From: Breoghania sp.
Lineage (GTDB): Bacteria > Pseudomonadota > Alphaproteobacteria > Rhizobiales > Stappiaceae
NCBI RefSeq assembly: GCF_963674635.1
Contig: NZ_OY771475.1
Location: forward strand, 3,827,001-3,891,000
DNA: 64,000 bases
Direction of reading: 5' to 3'
Part shown: one piece after another, positions 33,663-42,871 of the stretch
Position numbering within the stretch: the stretch's first letter is position 1
Layout of the letters: every line of letters starts with the position of its first letter
Position numbers and translations under genes: made by a program
Notes under the pieces: model-generated
What the model was told of the DNA's origin: nothing
The model's input: only the letters and a program-made list of their open reading frames with translations
Database searches by the model: none

Positions 33663-34180
33663 CGGGCGGGCGCGCGACGGACGGTCCTCGTCCCAGAGAG
33701 CCGCCAGCTTGGATTTTCATGAGCGAGAAAGAGCGCGTCGCCGGGCAGGTGGCGCGCTCTTTGTTTCATTGGCTCCTGACATTTGTCCGCCTGTCTTTGC
33801 CCGCGGCAACCCGGCATGGTTGCGATGATGGTGATTGCCCGTCCCTCTGGTCCTTGTGCGGTGCATTGTAGCTGCAGCCTTTCGCGTGTGGCTTCGACCA
33901 CGCAAGCGCGCTGTCTTCGGGCTCCTGATTGTCTAAATTGTCAATACAAAACAGGCAAATAGCATAAATTACGTAGGGTACGAAATGGCAGGTGATTTTG
34001 CGTTGCAATAGAATACTGCGATGCAGAAATAATATCTGATCTGCGTAAACAGTATGCAATCGGATAAATTCACATCTATTAACGTAAGGGGGCTTGATAT
34101 TCGTGTTAAGCTCCGCCCATTATCCTTTCACAAACAAAACAAATACCCGCTTATAAAGATCACCTTCGGCGGGAAGCGAT
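33663..34180. other. Intergenic region between the oxidoreductase and the acyl-CoA synthetase
   Basis: The first part holds the terminator at 33728-33762. From about 33920 to 34160 the sequence is strongly AT-rich compared with its surroundings and probably contains the promoter of the synthetase-liv operon. No genuine gene was seen. Confidence 0.55.
33728..33762 (+). terminator. Rho-independent terminator after the oxidoreductase gene
   Basis: AAAGAGCGCG (33728-33737) and CGCGCTCTTT (33753-33762) pair perfectly, and the stem extends inward to about 15 bp with two G-U pairs. GTTTC follows. It lies 66 bases past the stop. Confidence 0.8.
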
Positions 34181-36271
34181 ATGAGGGAACGCATGACGGA
34201 AGCGGTTACGGCCGCGGCCGGGAGGGTCAGCGTCTCGAAAACCGGCGCGCCGGAAGCGGGGGCTTCCACGGCGCCCATGGCAATGCAGTCGAAGTCCGCT
34301 GCCGGCCATTCGAGTGAGGATACCTTTCCGAAGTTGCTGCTGCGCAATGCGCGCATTCGGGGACAGAAGCCGGCGATCCGAAAGAAGGATCTCGGCATCT
34401 GGCAGGCATGGACCTGGGAAGACGTGCACGACGTGGTGCGCGACTTCTCGCTCGGGCTGTCCGGGCTCGGCTTTCAGCCGGGCGACAAGCTCGCCATCGT
34501 GGGCACGAACCGGCCCCGGCTCTACTGGTCGATGGTGGCGGCGCAATCGCTGGGCGGCGTTCCGGTGCCGGTCTATTCCGATTCCGTTGCCGAAGAGATG
34601 GCCTATGTGCTTGAGCATGCGGGTGTGCGCTTCGCCGTGGTCGAGGACCAGGAACAGGTCGACAAGCTTCTCTCCATCGCCGACAAGCTGCCCGCGCTGG
34701 AGCAGATCGTCTATGACGAGACGCGGGGCCTGCGCGACTATGAGCAGGGCCACCTTCATTCCTTCGACGCGGTGCAGAATGCGGGGCGGGCCTTGCGCTT
34801 TGCCCAACCCAATGCCGAAGCCGACTGGCTGGAGCGGATTGGCGAGGGCAAGGGCGCCGATCTTTCCATCATCCTCTACACCTCCGGCACGACCGGGCGA
34901 CCGAAGGGGGTGATGCTCTCGCATGAGAACCTCATCATCTCCGCCGGACACGCCAATGCGTTCGACGCGCTGGACGAAAACGAGGAGACGCTCGCCTACC
35001 TGCCGCTCGCCTGGATCGGCGACTTTGTCTTCTCCGTCGCCCAATCCTACATAGCGGGCTATTGCGTGAACTGTCCGGAAAGCCCGGAAACCGCGTTTGA
35101 CGACCGGCGGGAAATCGGGCCGACCTATTTCTTCGCGCCGCCGCGCGTGTTCGAAGGTCTTCTGACGCTGATCATGGTGCGCATGGAAGATGCGGGCCGC
35201 GCCAAGAAGAAGATGTTCGACTACTTCATGGATGTGGCCCGTCGTTCGGGCGAAAAGATCCTGAACGGGGAGCCGGCTCCCTTTTCCGACCGTCTTCTCT
35301 ACTGGCTCGGCGAGTTTCTCGTTTACGGCCCGATGAAGAACCGAATGGGCTTCTCGCGGCTGAAGGTGGGCTACACGGCGGGCGAGGCCATCGGGCCGGA
35401 GATCTTCCGTTTCTACCGTTCGCTCGGTCTCAACCTGAAGCAGCTTTACGGCCAGACGGAAGCCAGCGTCTATATCGCGATGCAGCCCGATGGCGAGATC
35501 CTGGGCGACACCGTGGGCAAGCCCGCGCCGGATGTCGAGATCAAGATCGCCGACAATGGCGAGATCCTCTATCGCAGCCCCGGCACCTTTGTCGGCTACT
35601 ACAAGGACGAGGCGGCCACCCGCGAAACCAAGACCGAAGACGGCTGGGTGCATGCGGGCGATGCCGGGTTCTTCACCGAAGAGGGGCACATCAAGATCAT
35701 CGACCGCGCCAAGGATGTCGGGCGGCTTTCCGATGGCGCGCTGTTTGCCCCGAAATATCTGGAGAACAAGCTCAAGTTCTTCCCCAATATCAAGGAGGCG
35801 GTCGCCTTTGGCGACGGGCGCGACAAGGTTTGCGTCTTCATCAATATCGACCTGACCTCGGTGGGAAGCTGGGCGGAGCGCAACAACGTCAACTATGCCA
35901 GCTATCAGGAGCTGGCCGCCAATGCCCGCGTCTACGAGATGATCGAAGCGCATGTGGACCAGGTGAACCGCGATCTCGCGGGCGAGCCGCTGATGGCGGG
36001 CGCGCAGATCCACCGTTTCCTCGTGTTGCACAAGGAACTGGATGCCGATGACGGCGAGCTGACCCGCACACAGAAGGTGCGCCGCTCCTTTATCGCGGAA
36101 CGCTACGGTCCGCTGATCGAGGCGCTTTACGAGGGGGTTGGCCGCAAACATGTGGTGACGGAAGTCACCTTCGAGGACGGCCGCAAGGGCTCCATCGAGG
36201 CGGATGTGGAGATCCGCGACATGAAAACCTACCCGGCCAAGGGTGACGGCGTCAGGGAGGCGGCTGAATGA
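34181..36271 (+). CDS. AMP-binding acyl-CoA synthetase (long-chain type)
   Basis: This enzyme of 696 residues activates a carboxylic acid to its acyl-CoA through an adenylate. It has the phosphate loop LYTSGTTGRPKGVM (about residue 232), YGQTEASVYI, the adenylate site DGWVHAGDAGFF, and DRAKDVGRLSDG, the order seen in long-chain acyl-CoA synthetases. No signal peptide is visible. The ATG at 34181 and the ATG at 34193 are both possible starts. Its stop overlaps livG by 4 bases, so it belongs to the transport operon and likely traps the imported substrate as a CoA ester. The chain class of the substrate is not certain. Confidence 0.88.
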   Translation: MRERMTEAVTAAAGRVSVSKTGAPEAGASTAPMAMQSKSAAGHSSEDTFPKLLLRNARIRGQKPAIRKKDLGIWQAWTWEDVHDVVRDFSLGLSGLGFQPGDKLAIVGTNRPRLYWSMVAAQSLGGVPVPVYSDSVAEEMAYVLEHAGVRFAVVEDQEQVDKLLSIADKLPALEQIVYDETRGLRDYEQGHLHSFDAVQNAGRALRFAQPNAEADWLERIGEGKGADLSIILYTSGTTGRPKGVMLSHENLIISAGHANAFDALDENEETLAYLPLAWIGDFVFSVAQSYIAGYCVNCPESPETAFDDRREIGPTYFFAPPRVFEGLLTLIMVRMEDAGRAKKKMFDYFMDVARRSGEKILNGEPAPFSDRLLYWLGEFLVYGPMKNRMGFSRLKVGYTAGEAIGPEIFRFYRSLGLNLKQLYGQTEASVYIAMQPDGEILGDTVGKPAPDVEIKIADNGEILYRSPGTFVGYYKDEAATRETKTEDGWVHAGDAGFFTEEGHIKIIDRAKDVGRLSDGALFAPKYLENKLKFFPNIKEAVAFGDGRDKVCVFINIDLTSVGSWAERNNVNYASYQELAANARVYEMIEAHVDQVNRDLAGEPLMAGAQIHRFLVLHKELDADDGELTRTQKVRRSFIAERYGPLIEALYEGVGRKHVVTEVTFEDGRKGSIEADVEIRDMKTYPAKGDGVREAAE

Positions 36272-37083
36272 ACGCGCATGTGGATCCGGCAGAGGCCCGC
36301 GTTCCCGCGGACAGGGAAGAAGTCCTTCTGAAGGTGGACAACGTTTCGCTGTTCTTCGGCGGCGTGAAGGCCATCACCAACATCTCCTTCGATATCCGAA
36401 AGGGCGAGATCCGCGCGATCATCGGTCCCAACGGTGCGGGCAAGACGTCGATGCTCAACGTCATCAACGGTTTCTATCACCCGCAGGTCGGCACGATCAC
36501 CTGGCGCGGCGAAGTCCGGCGCAAGATGCGGCCCTACGAGGCGGCCAGCCAGGGCATCGCGCGCACCTTCCAGAATGTTGCCCTTTTCAAGGGCATGACG
36601 ACGCTCGACAACATCATGTCGGGACGCACGCTCGCCATGAAGCGCAATTTCTTTTGGCAGCTGCTGCGCCACGGGCCTGCGCTGGACGAGGAAATCGCCC
36701 ATCGGCGCCGGGTGGAGGAAATCATCGACTTTCTCGAAATCGAACATATCCGCAAGACGCCGGTCGGGCGCCTGCCCTACGGCTTGCAGAAGCGGGTCGA
36801 GCTTGGGCGCGCGCTGGCCATGGAGCCGGAGCTTCTGCTGCTGGATGAACCCATGGCGGGCATGAACCTGGAAGAGAAAGAGGACATGAGCCGCTACATC
36901 GTCGATGTGAACGAGCAGTTCGGCACGACGATCGCGCTCATCGAGCACGACATGGGCGTGGTGATGGATCTGTCCGACCGCGTGGTGGTGCTCGACTACG
37001 GCAAGAAGATCGCCGACGGGCCGCCCGATGAGGTCAAGTCCAACCAGGATGTGATCGACGCCTATCTGGGCGTGGCGCATTGA
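36268..37083 (+). CDS. Liv-type ABC transporter ATP-binding protein (LivG-like)
   Basis: This ATPase of 271 residues has Walker A GPNGAGKTSM, the Q-loop region ARTFQNVALF, the ABC signature LPYGLQKRVELGRAL (divergent from LSGGQ, as in LivG proteins), Walker B LLLLDEPMAGMN and the switch His in IEHDMGVVMDL. It energises uptake with the two permeases encoded downstream. The substrate class of this family is branched-chain amino acids, amides and related or aryl carboxylates. The ATG at 36268 overlaps the synthetase stop by 4 bases. A stretch of 639 bases with repeats separates it from the permease gene, which is unusual for a liv operon. Confidence 0.9.
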   Translation: MNAHVDPAEARVPADREEVLLKVDNVSLFFGGVKAITNISFDIRKGEIRAIIGPNGAGKTSMLNVINGFYHPQVGTITWRGEVRRKMRPYEAASQGIARTFQNVALFKGMTTLDNIMSGRTLAMKRNFFWQLLRHGPALDEEIAHRRRVEEIIDFLEIEHIRKTPVGRLPYGLQKRVELGRALAMEPELLLLDEPMAGMNLEEKEDMSRYIVDVNEQFGTTIALIEHDMGVVMDLSDRVVVLDYGKKIADGPPDEVKSNQDVIDAYLGVAH

Positions 37084-37180
37084 GGGCCGGATTGATGAGC
37101 CGTTCCGGTATCAAGCCCGCGCATCGCATCGGCGTGGCGGCTTCCATTTACAAGGGGGCTGCGACCGGTAGAGAGGCGGC

Positions 37181-37390
37181 CTGTGGGCCATCGTGCCCGT
37201 CCGCATCAGCGCCGGCCGCAGCCAAGAGCCCGGCCCAATTGCCTCTCCCGTGGGGAGAGATCGGAGCGCAGGTCCGGGTGAGGGGCGCAGGTCTCTCGTG
37301 GAGACGCGGACATCTGATCCCCTCACCCCAGCCCTCTCCCCATGGGAGAGGGAGAGATATCGCGGGTGTTACGGCATCGGGGATCAGCGG
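37181..37390 (+). repeat. Palindromic intergenic repeat, copy A
   Basis: A unit of about 210 bases contains two palindromes of the type CTCTCCC-GTGG-GGAGAG, a GGTGAGGGG/CCCCTCACC inverted pair, and the phrase CTCTCGTGGA. It is repeated as copy B with a period of 267 bases. It lies between livG and the first permease gene. It is related in sequence to the array at 42229-42971. Such elements are dispersed, non-coding hairpin repeats in many proteobacteria. Confidence 0.8.
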
Positions 37391-37447
37391 CTCGACCAGC
37401 GGTGAAGGTATCGCCGCGAGGCATGCCTCCTCGGGCCGAGAGTTCGC

Positions 37448-37657
37448 CTGTGGGCCGTCGTGCCCGTTCGCATCCGCGCCAGCCGTAGCCAAGCGCCCGG
37501 CCCAATTGCCTCTCCCGTGGGGAGAGGTCGGACCGCTGGTCCGGGTGAGGGGCGCAGGTCTCTCGTGGATACGGGGACATCTGATCCCCTCACCCCAACC
37601 CTCTCCCCATGGGAGAGGGGGCAATATCGCGGCTGTTGCGGCATCGCGAGCCGGTCG
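37448..37657 (+). repeat. Palindromic intergenic repeat, copy B
   Basis: This is a direct repeat of copy A, offset by 267 bases, with scattered base changes that mostly preserve the palindromes (for example CTCTCCCGTGGGGAGAG). It ends about 65 bases before the livH-type start, so it may shape the leader of that gene. Confidence 0.8.
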
Positions 37658-37722
37658 ACTGCCTGTCCGTGCGCTGGCCTTTATCACAGCTTTCTTCGAG
37701 CGAGCATCAGGGAACACGCTCC

Positions 37723-38676
37723 ATGCTCTATGACATTTTCATCGACCCGTTCGTCCAGATGGCCGCCCAGCCGGACTTTCTGCTCCAGGTGCTGTGGGAA
37801 GGCTTCGTGGCGGGGATTCTCTACGCGCTGATCGCGCTCGGTTTCGTGCTGATCTTCAAGGCCTCGGGCGTGTTCAATTTCGCGCAAGGCATCATGGTGG
37901 TGTTCTCCGCGCTGACCCTGGTGGGGCTGCACGAAAGCGGCGTTCCCGCCTATCTGGCGCTGCTCATGGCCATCGCCGTGATGGGGCTTCTGGCCTATAC
38001 GGTGGAGCGGGTCGTCATGCGTCCGTTGGTCAATCAGCCGGAAATCATCCTGCTGATGGCAACCATCGGAATGACCTATTTCCTCATCGGCTTCGGCGAA
38101 TTCGTCTTCGGCGGCGAACCCAAGGCGATGATCACCGAGGAACTGGGCCTGCCCACCGGCTCCACCGCCTTCGAAATCGGCGAGCGGGGGCTTCTCATCC
38201 TCCAGCATATCGATATCGCGGCAGCGGTCATCGCCATCATCATGGTGGCGGGGCTCGGGATCTTCTTCAACAAGACGCGGATCGGCCGTGCGCTTCGCGC
38301 GGTGGCCGATGACCATCAGGCGGCCTTGTCGGTGGGCATCTCGCTCAATCAGATTTGGGCCATCGTGTGGTTCGCAGCAGGCATCGTGGCGCTGACCACC
38401 GGCATCATGTGGGGCGCGCGGTCCGATGTGTCCTTCGCGCTGGAGATCATCGCCTACAAGGCGCTTCCCGTCCTGATCCTCGGCGGCTTCACCTCCATTC
38501 CCGGCGCGATTGTCGGTGGTCTCGTCATCGGCTTTGGCGAGAAGATTGGCGAGATCTACTGGGGGCCGCTGGTGGGGGGCAGTATCGAGAGCTGGCTCGC
38601 CTACATCATCGCGCTGATTTTCCTGCTGTTCCGGCCTCAGGGCATGTTCGGCGAACGCATCATCGAGAGGGTGTAG
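37723..38676 (+). CDS. Liv-type ABC transporter permease (LivH-like)
   Basis: This inner-membrane permease of 317 residues has about eight hydrophobic segments. It shows the hallmark GFVAGILYALIALGFVLIFKASGVFNFAQG near the N-terminus, RALRAVADDHQAALSVGISLNQIWAIVW, the docking loop for the ATPase, and VLILGGFTSIPGAIVGGLVIG near the end. It pairs with the LivM-type protein. The ATG at 37723 is chosen for family length; the frame continues upstream into the repeats. The next gene starts 4 bases after its stop. Confidence 0.92.
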   Translation: MLYDIFIDPFVQMAAQPDFLLQVLWEGFVAGILYALIALGFVLIFKASGVFNFAQGIMVVFSALTLVGLHESGVPAYLALLMAIAVMGLLAYTVERVVMRPLVNQPEIILLMATIGMTYFLIGFGEFVFGGEPKAMITEELGLPTGSTAFEIGERGLLILQHIDIAAAVIAIIMVAGLGIFFNKTRIGRALRAVADDHQAALSVGISLNQIWAIVWFAAGIVALTTGIMWGARSDVSFALEIIAYKALPVLILGGFTSIPGAIVGGLVIGFGEKIGEIYWGPLVGGSIESWLAYIIALIFLLFRPQGMFGERIIERV

Positions 38677-38680
38677 GGCC

Positions 38681-39760
38681 ATGTTCTATCGTGAAGCTGG
38701 TCAGTTCAAGACCACCTACCAGGCCGATCAGGCGATCTTCCCTCTGCGCCAGGACCGCATCGGCATTGCTGTCATCGCGTTTGCGGCCTTTGTGGTCGTT
38801 CCGGCCCTGGCGACAGACTTCTTCCTGACCTCGGTGATGACGCCGTTCCTGATCTTTGCGCTGGCCGCCATCGGGCTCAACGTGCTGACGGGCTATGCGG
38901 GGCAGCTGTCGCTGGGAACCGGCGCGTTCATGGGCGTGGGGGCCTATGCCGCCTACAAGCTCACCTCCATCTTTCCCGAAGCGAACATCATCGTCGTCAT
39001 TCTGGCGTCGGGCATTTTCTCGGCCTCCATCGGCGTGGTTTTCGGCCTGCCGTCCCTGCGTATCAAGGGGCTCTATCTGGCGGTGACGACGCTCGCGGCG
39101 CAGTTCTTTCTGGAATGGTGCTTCATCCGCATTCCGTGGCTCTACAACTACAATGCCTCCGGCGCGATCGAGGTGCAGCAGCGTGAAATGGCGGGTCTGA
39201 TCGTGACCGGGCCAGCCGCAGCACCCCTGACGCAATACTTCATCGTCCTGTGCGTGACCGTGGGGCTCACCTGGTTCGTCTCCAACCTGATCCGGGGCCG
39301 GATCGGGCGTCAGTGGATGATGATCCGCGACATGGATATCGCAGCCGAGCTCATCGGCGTCCGTCCGCTCACCGCCAAGCTCTCCGCCTTCGCGGTCTCG
39401 TCCTATCTGTGCGGCGTGGCTGGCGCGATGATGGTCTTTTTCTGGCTGGGTGCGGCGGAGCCGTCGGCTTTTGCGATCTCGCTGTCGTTCCAGGTGCTGT
39501 TCATGACGATCCTGGGAGGGCTCGGCAGCCTGATCGGCTCCTATATGGGGGCGGCCTTCATCTGGGTTCTGCCGGTGGCGCTGCGCATGATCCTGCCGTC
39601 CGTCGGCTTCGATGTGGCGGCGGAAACGGTCGAGCATCTGACTTTCATGATCGTCGGCGCGCTGATCATCTTCTTTCTCATCACGGAGCCGCACGGGCTT
39701 GCCCGGCTGTGGCAGCTTGCCAAGGAGAAGCTGCGCTACTGGCCGTTCCCTTATGGCTGA
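38681..39760 (+). CDS. Liv-type ABC transporter permease (LivM-like)
   Basis: This permease of 359 residues has a hydrophobic core starting near residue 27 and the LivM hallmarks LAAIGLNVLTGYAGQLSLGTGAFMGVGAY, the ATPase-docking MIRDMDIAAELIGVRPLTAKLSAFAVSS and the C-terminal FMTILGGLGSLIGSYMGAAF. It forms the heterodimeric membrane channel with the LivH-type protein. It lies in the operon livH-livM-binding protein-livF, with a gap of 117 bases before the binding-protein gene. Its substrate follows that of the whole system and is not known. Confidence 0.92.
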   Translation: MFYREAGQFKTTYQADQAIFPLRQDRIGIAVIAFAAFVVVPALATDFFLTSVMTPFLIFALAAIGLNVLTGYAGQLSLGTGAFMGVGAYAAYKLTSIFPEANIIVVILASGIFSASIGVVFGLPSLRIKGLYLAVTTLAAQFFLEWCFIRIPWLYNYNASGAIEVQQREMAGLIVTGPAAAPLTQYFIVLCVTVGLTWFVSNLIRGRIGRQWMMIRDMDIAAELIGVRPLTAKLSAFAVSSYLCGVAGAMMVFFWLGAAEPSAFAISLSFQVLFMTILGGLGSLIGSYMGAAFIWVLPVALRMILPSVGFDVAAETVEHLTFMIVGALIIFFLITEPHGLARLWQLAKEKLRYWPFPYG

Positions 39761-39877
39761 TCCTGTGCCGGGGCCGGCATCCGCCCCGCACAAACCTCAC
39801 CCGGGCATGGAGCCGGCCCGACAGTGACGCTGAGAGGCTCCAACCCGGAGAACATTTCCGGAGGAAGGGAGGAAACG

Positions 39878-41200
39878 ATGAAGAACACCTTGTTGGCCAC
39901 AGGCCTCGCTGCGGCGGTCGTCGCCGCCAGCTTCGCCGTGCCGGCCGCACAGGCGGAAGACAGCATCTACGTTCCGCTGTTCACCTACCGCACCGGCCCC
40001 TATGCGGGCTCCGGCATTCCGATCGCCAACGGCATGGAGGACTATTTGTCCATGCTCAATGAGCGCGATGGCGGCATCGGTGGCGTGAAGATCGAATTCG
40101 ATGAATGCGAGACCGGCTACAACACCCAGAAGGGGGTGGAGTGTTACGAGACGGTCAAGCCGAAGAACCCGGTGATCCTTTCGCCCTATTCCACCGGCAT
40201 CACCCTCCAGGTGATCCCGAAGGCGTCCGTTGACCGCATCCCGGTTCTTTCGATGGCCTATGGCCTGTCGGCGGCGGCCATCGGCAAGACCTTTCCATGG
40301 ATCTTCAACGCGCCGGATACCTATTGGGACGGCGCATCGGCCATCATCAAGGACATTGCGCGCCGCGAGGGTGGCCTTGAGGGGCTGAAGGGCAAGAAGA
40401 TCGGTTACATCTTCCTCGATGCCGGTTATGGCCGCGAGCCGATCCCGCTGCTGGAGAGCCTTTCCAAGCAATACGGGTTCGAGATGACCCAGTATCCGGT
40501 CGCGGGCAAGGAAATGCAGAACCAGTCCTCGCAGTGGCTGAATGTGCGCCGTGACCGTCCCGACTACATGATCATGTGGGGCTGGGGCGCGATGAACCCG
40601 ACCGCGGTCAAGGAAGCGACCAAGATCCGCTATCCGATGGATCGCTTCTACGGTGTGTGGTGGTCCGGCGGCAATGACGATGCGGCTGCCGGTGGCGAGG
40701 CCGCCAAGGGCTATCGCACCTTGAATTTCAACGGTGTCGGCAAGGACTACGGCGTCATTCAGGACATCAAGAAATATGTCGTCGACGCTGGCAAGAGCCA
40801 AGTCGAGCCCGCGAAATTCGCCGACAATCTCTACAACCGCGGCGTCTACAACGCGATGCTGATCGCGGAGGCGATCCGGACCGCTCAGGAATATTCCGGC
40901 AAGAAAATGGTGACGGCGGAGGACGTGCGTAACGGTCTTGAGACGCTGAACCTCACCGAAGCGCGCATCGAAGAAATGGGCATGACCGACTTCATGGCCC
41001 CGCTGAAGATGTCGTGCGAGGACCACAATGGTCACGGCCCGCTTTACATCGTGGAGTGGGACGGAAAGGACTGGAAGAAGGCCAGCGAATGGTTCACGCC
41101 GATGACCGACGTCGTCCAGCCTCTGCTGGAGGCTGCTGCGGCGGAATATGTCGCGTCCAACTCGCCCTGGCCGGAGCGGGATGTGCCTTGCGCCCAGTAA
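39878..41200 (+). CDS. Liv-type ABC transporter substrate-binding protein
   Basis: This periplasmic receptor of 440 residues has a Sec signal peptide (MKNTLLATGLAAAVVAASFAVPAAQA). The mature part begins with IYVPLFTYRTGPYAGSGIPIANG, followed by GGVKIEFDECETGYN, the two-lobed type I binding-protein fold typical of LivK-like proteins. SPYSTGITLQVIPKA and GYIFLDAGYGREPI are further family segments. The ATG at 39878 follows GGGAGG. Its ligand is unknown; neighbours suggest an aryl or branched carboxylate. A hairpin follows the stop. Confidence 0.9.
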   Translation: MKNTLLATGLAAAVVAASFAVPAAQAEDSIYVPLFTYRTGPYAGSGIPIANGMEDYLSMLNERDGGIGGVKIEFDECETGYNTQKGVECYETVKPKNPVILSPYSTGITLQVIPKASVDRIPVLSMAYGLSAAAIGKTFPWIFNAPDTYWDGASAIIKDIARREGGLEGLKGKKIGYIFLDAGYGREPIPLLESLSKQYGFEMTQYPVAGKEMQNQSSQWLNVRRDRPDYMIMWGWGAMNPTAVKEATKIRYPMDRFYGVWWSGGNDDAAAGGEAAKGYRTLNFNGVGKDYGVIQDIKKYVVDAGKSQVEPAKFADNLYNRGVYNAMLIAEAIRTAQEYSGKKMVTAEDVRNGLETLNLTEARIEEMGMTDFMAPLKMSCEDHNGHGPLYIVEWDGKDWKKASEWFTPMTDVVQPLLEAAAAEYVASNSPWPERDVPCAQ

Positions 41201-41242
41201 GGGGCCTGTGCCGCGCATAGCCGCGCGGCATCCGACAACCGG

Positions 41243-41274
41243 GGCGCGGGTCCATCCGCCCGCGCCTCCTTTCC
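41243..41274 (+). terminator. Hairpin after the Liv-type binding-protein gene
   Basis: GGCGCGGG (41243-41250) and CCCGCGCC (41259-41266) form a perfect 8-bp stem with an 8-base loop, then TCCTTTCC. A partial terminator here would raise binding protein above LivF. Confidence 0.6.
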
Positions 41275-41364
41275 AAGCACCCGGGCTCTGATACTCGGGT
41301 TCCGGCATTCGGGATGGCCGGACCCGGTCCCGGCAGGAACGGCTCACCCCCAGGAACGGCGACC

Positions 41365-42207
41365 ATGACGCAGCACGCACCCCAAGCCGCCAGCGAAGTT
41401 GCTGGTGATACGATCCTCGCGGTCAACAATATCGAGGTGATCTACGATCACGTCATTCTCGTGCTCAAGGGCGTGTCCCTGAGTGTGCCCAAGGGGGGCA
41501 TCGTGGCGCTTCTGGGCGCAAACGGCGCGGGCAAGACGACCACGCTGAAGGCGATCTCCAATCTTCTGCGCGCCGAGCGTGGCGACGTCACCAAGGGCAA
41601 TATCCGCTTTCATGGCGAAGAGGTTCAGGCGCTGTCGCCCAACCAGCTGGTGCGGCGCGGCTGCATTCAGGTGATGGAGGGGCGTCATTGTTTCGGCCAT
41701 CTGACGATCGAGGAAAACCTTCTGACCGGCGCTTATACGCGGCGGGATGGCGCGAGCGCGATCCGCGACGACCTGGACATGGTCTACACCTATTTCCCAC
41801 GCCTGAAGGAGCGCCGCCAGAGCCAGGCGGGCTACACTTCCGGCGGCGAGCAGCAGATGTGCGCGATCGGGCGTGCGCTGATGTCCCGGCCCGACATGAT
41901 CCTGCTGGACGAGCCGTCCATGGGGCTTGCACCTCAGCTCGTCGAAGAGATTTTCGAGATCGTGAAAGAGCTGAACGGCACACAGGGCGTGTCCTTCTTG
42001 TTGGCGGAGCAGAACACCAACGTGGCTCTGAAATACGCCACCTACGGCTATATTCTGGAAGCGGGCCGGATTGTGCTCGATGGCGATGCCAAGGCGTTGC
42101 GCGAGAACGAGGACGTGAAGGAATTCTATCTCGGCGTGGGCGGCGAGGGGCGTCGCTCCTTCCGGGCCGTGAAGCACTACAAGCGCCGCAAGCGCTGGCT
42201 GGCGTGA
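41365..42207 (+). CDS. Liv-type ABC transporter ATP-binding protein (LivF-like)
   Basis: This ATPase of 280 residues has Walker A GANGAGKTTT, the signature YTSGGEQQMCAIGRAL, Walker B MILLDEPSMGLAP, and LAEQNTNVAL. The body matches LivF, but a basic tail (KHYKRRKRWLA) extends about 15 residues beyond it. Two ATPases (this and the LivG type) form the heterodimer that powers the permeases. The ATG at 41365 is the first after a plausible ribosome site (AGGAACGG) and gives standard family length. The tandem repeat array starts 22 bases after its stop. Confidence 0.9.
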   Translation: MTQHAPQAASEVAGDTILAVNNIEVIYDHVILVLKGVSLSVPKGGIVALLGANGAGKTTTLKAISNLLRAERGDVTKGNIRFHGEEVQALSPNQLVRRGCIQVMEGRHCFGHLTIEENLLTGAYTRRDGASAIRDDLDMVYTYFPRLKERRQSQAGYTSGGEQQMCAIGRALMSRPDMILLDEPSMGLAPQLVEEIFEIVKELNGTQGVSFLLAEQNTNVALKYATYGYILEAGRIVLDGDAKALRENEDVKEFYLGVGGEGRRSFRAVKHYKRRKRWLA

Positions 42208-42228
42208 GGCGGCGGGAACGTCTGCGGC

Positions 42229-42442
42229 CTGTCGGTTATCCGCGATCCCGCAAGGGGCACGATGGTTCCCCTTCTCCCACGGGGAGAGGGTTGGGGTGAG
42301 GGGATGGGGTGCGCGCGTGGATACGGAAGGGCCTGTCACCCCTCACCCGTCGCATTCGCGCCGACCTCTCCCCTTGGGAGAGGTGATGGGGCCGGTCTCT
42401 TCATCGGCGCGTCTGGCTTTGCGTTGAGGTTGCTGTCTCGGG
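42229..42442 (+). repeat. Tandem palindromic repeat array, unit 1
   Basis: The unit of 214 bases begins CTGTCGGTTATCCGCGATCC. It contains a CTCCCACGGGGAG palindrome, a CTCTCCCCTTGGGAGAG palindrome, and phrases such as GTGGATACGG. The next unit starts immediately. It lies downstream of livF in non-coding sequence. Confidence 0.9.
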
Positions 42443-42657
42443 CTGTCGGTTATCCGCGATCCCGCAAGGCGCACGATGGTCCCCCCTCTCCCATGGGGAG
42501 AGGGCTGAGGTGAGGGGATGGGATGCTGCTTGGATACGGAGGGGTCTGTCACCCCTCACCCGTCGCATTCGCGCCGACCTCTCCCCCTTGGGAGAGGTGA
42601 TGGGGCCGGTCTTTTCATCGGCGCGTTGGGCTTTGCGTTGAGGTTGCCCTCTCGGGG
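42443..42657 (+). repeat. Tandem palindromic repeat array, unit 2
   Basis: This is a direct copy of unit 1 (215 bases). Changes within the palindrome stems tend to be compensated or tolerated (CTCTCCCATGGGGAGAG). The rest is nearly identical, including CGTCGCATTCGCGCCGACC. Confidence 0.9.
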
Positions 42658-42871
42658 CTGTCGGTTATCCGCGATCCCGCAAGGCGGACGATGGTCCCCC
42701 TCTCCCACGGGGAGAGGGTTGGGGTGAGGGGATGGGATGCGCGCGTGGATACGGAGGGGCCTGTCGCCCCTCAACCGGCGCATTCGCGCCGACCTCTCCC
42801 CTTGGGAGAGGTGATGAGGCTGGTCTTTTCATCGGCGCGTCTGGCTTTGCGTTGAGGTTGCCGTCTCGGGT
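42658..42871 (+). repeat. Tandem palindromic repeat array, unit 3
   Basis: This is a third direct copy of 214 bases with the same landmarks and a few substitutions (for example CAACCGGCGC in place of CACCCGTCGC). Confidence 0.9.

Noticed and set aside
33986..34001. TGGCAGGTGATTTTGC upstream of the acyl-CoA synthetase as a sigma-54 promoter
   Set aside because: The spacing from GG to GC is one base too long, and the C of TGGCAC is lost. No enhancer-binding gene is near.
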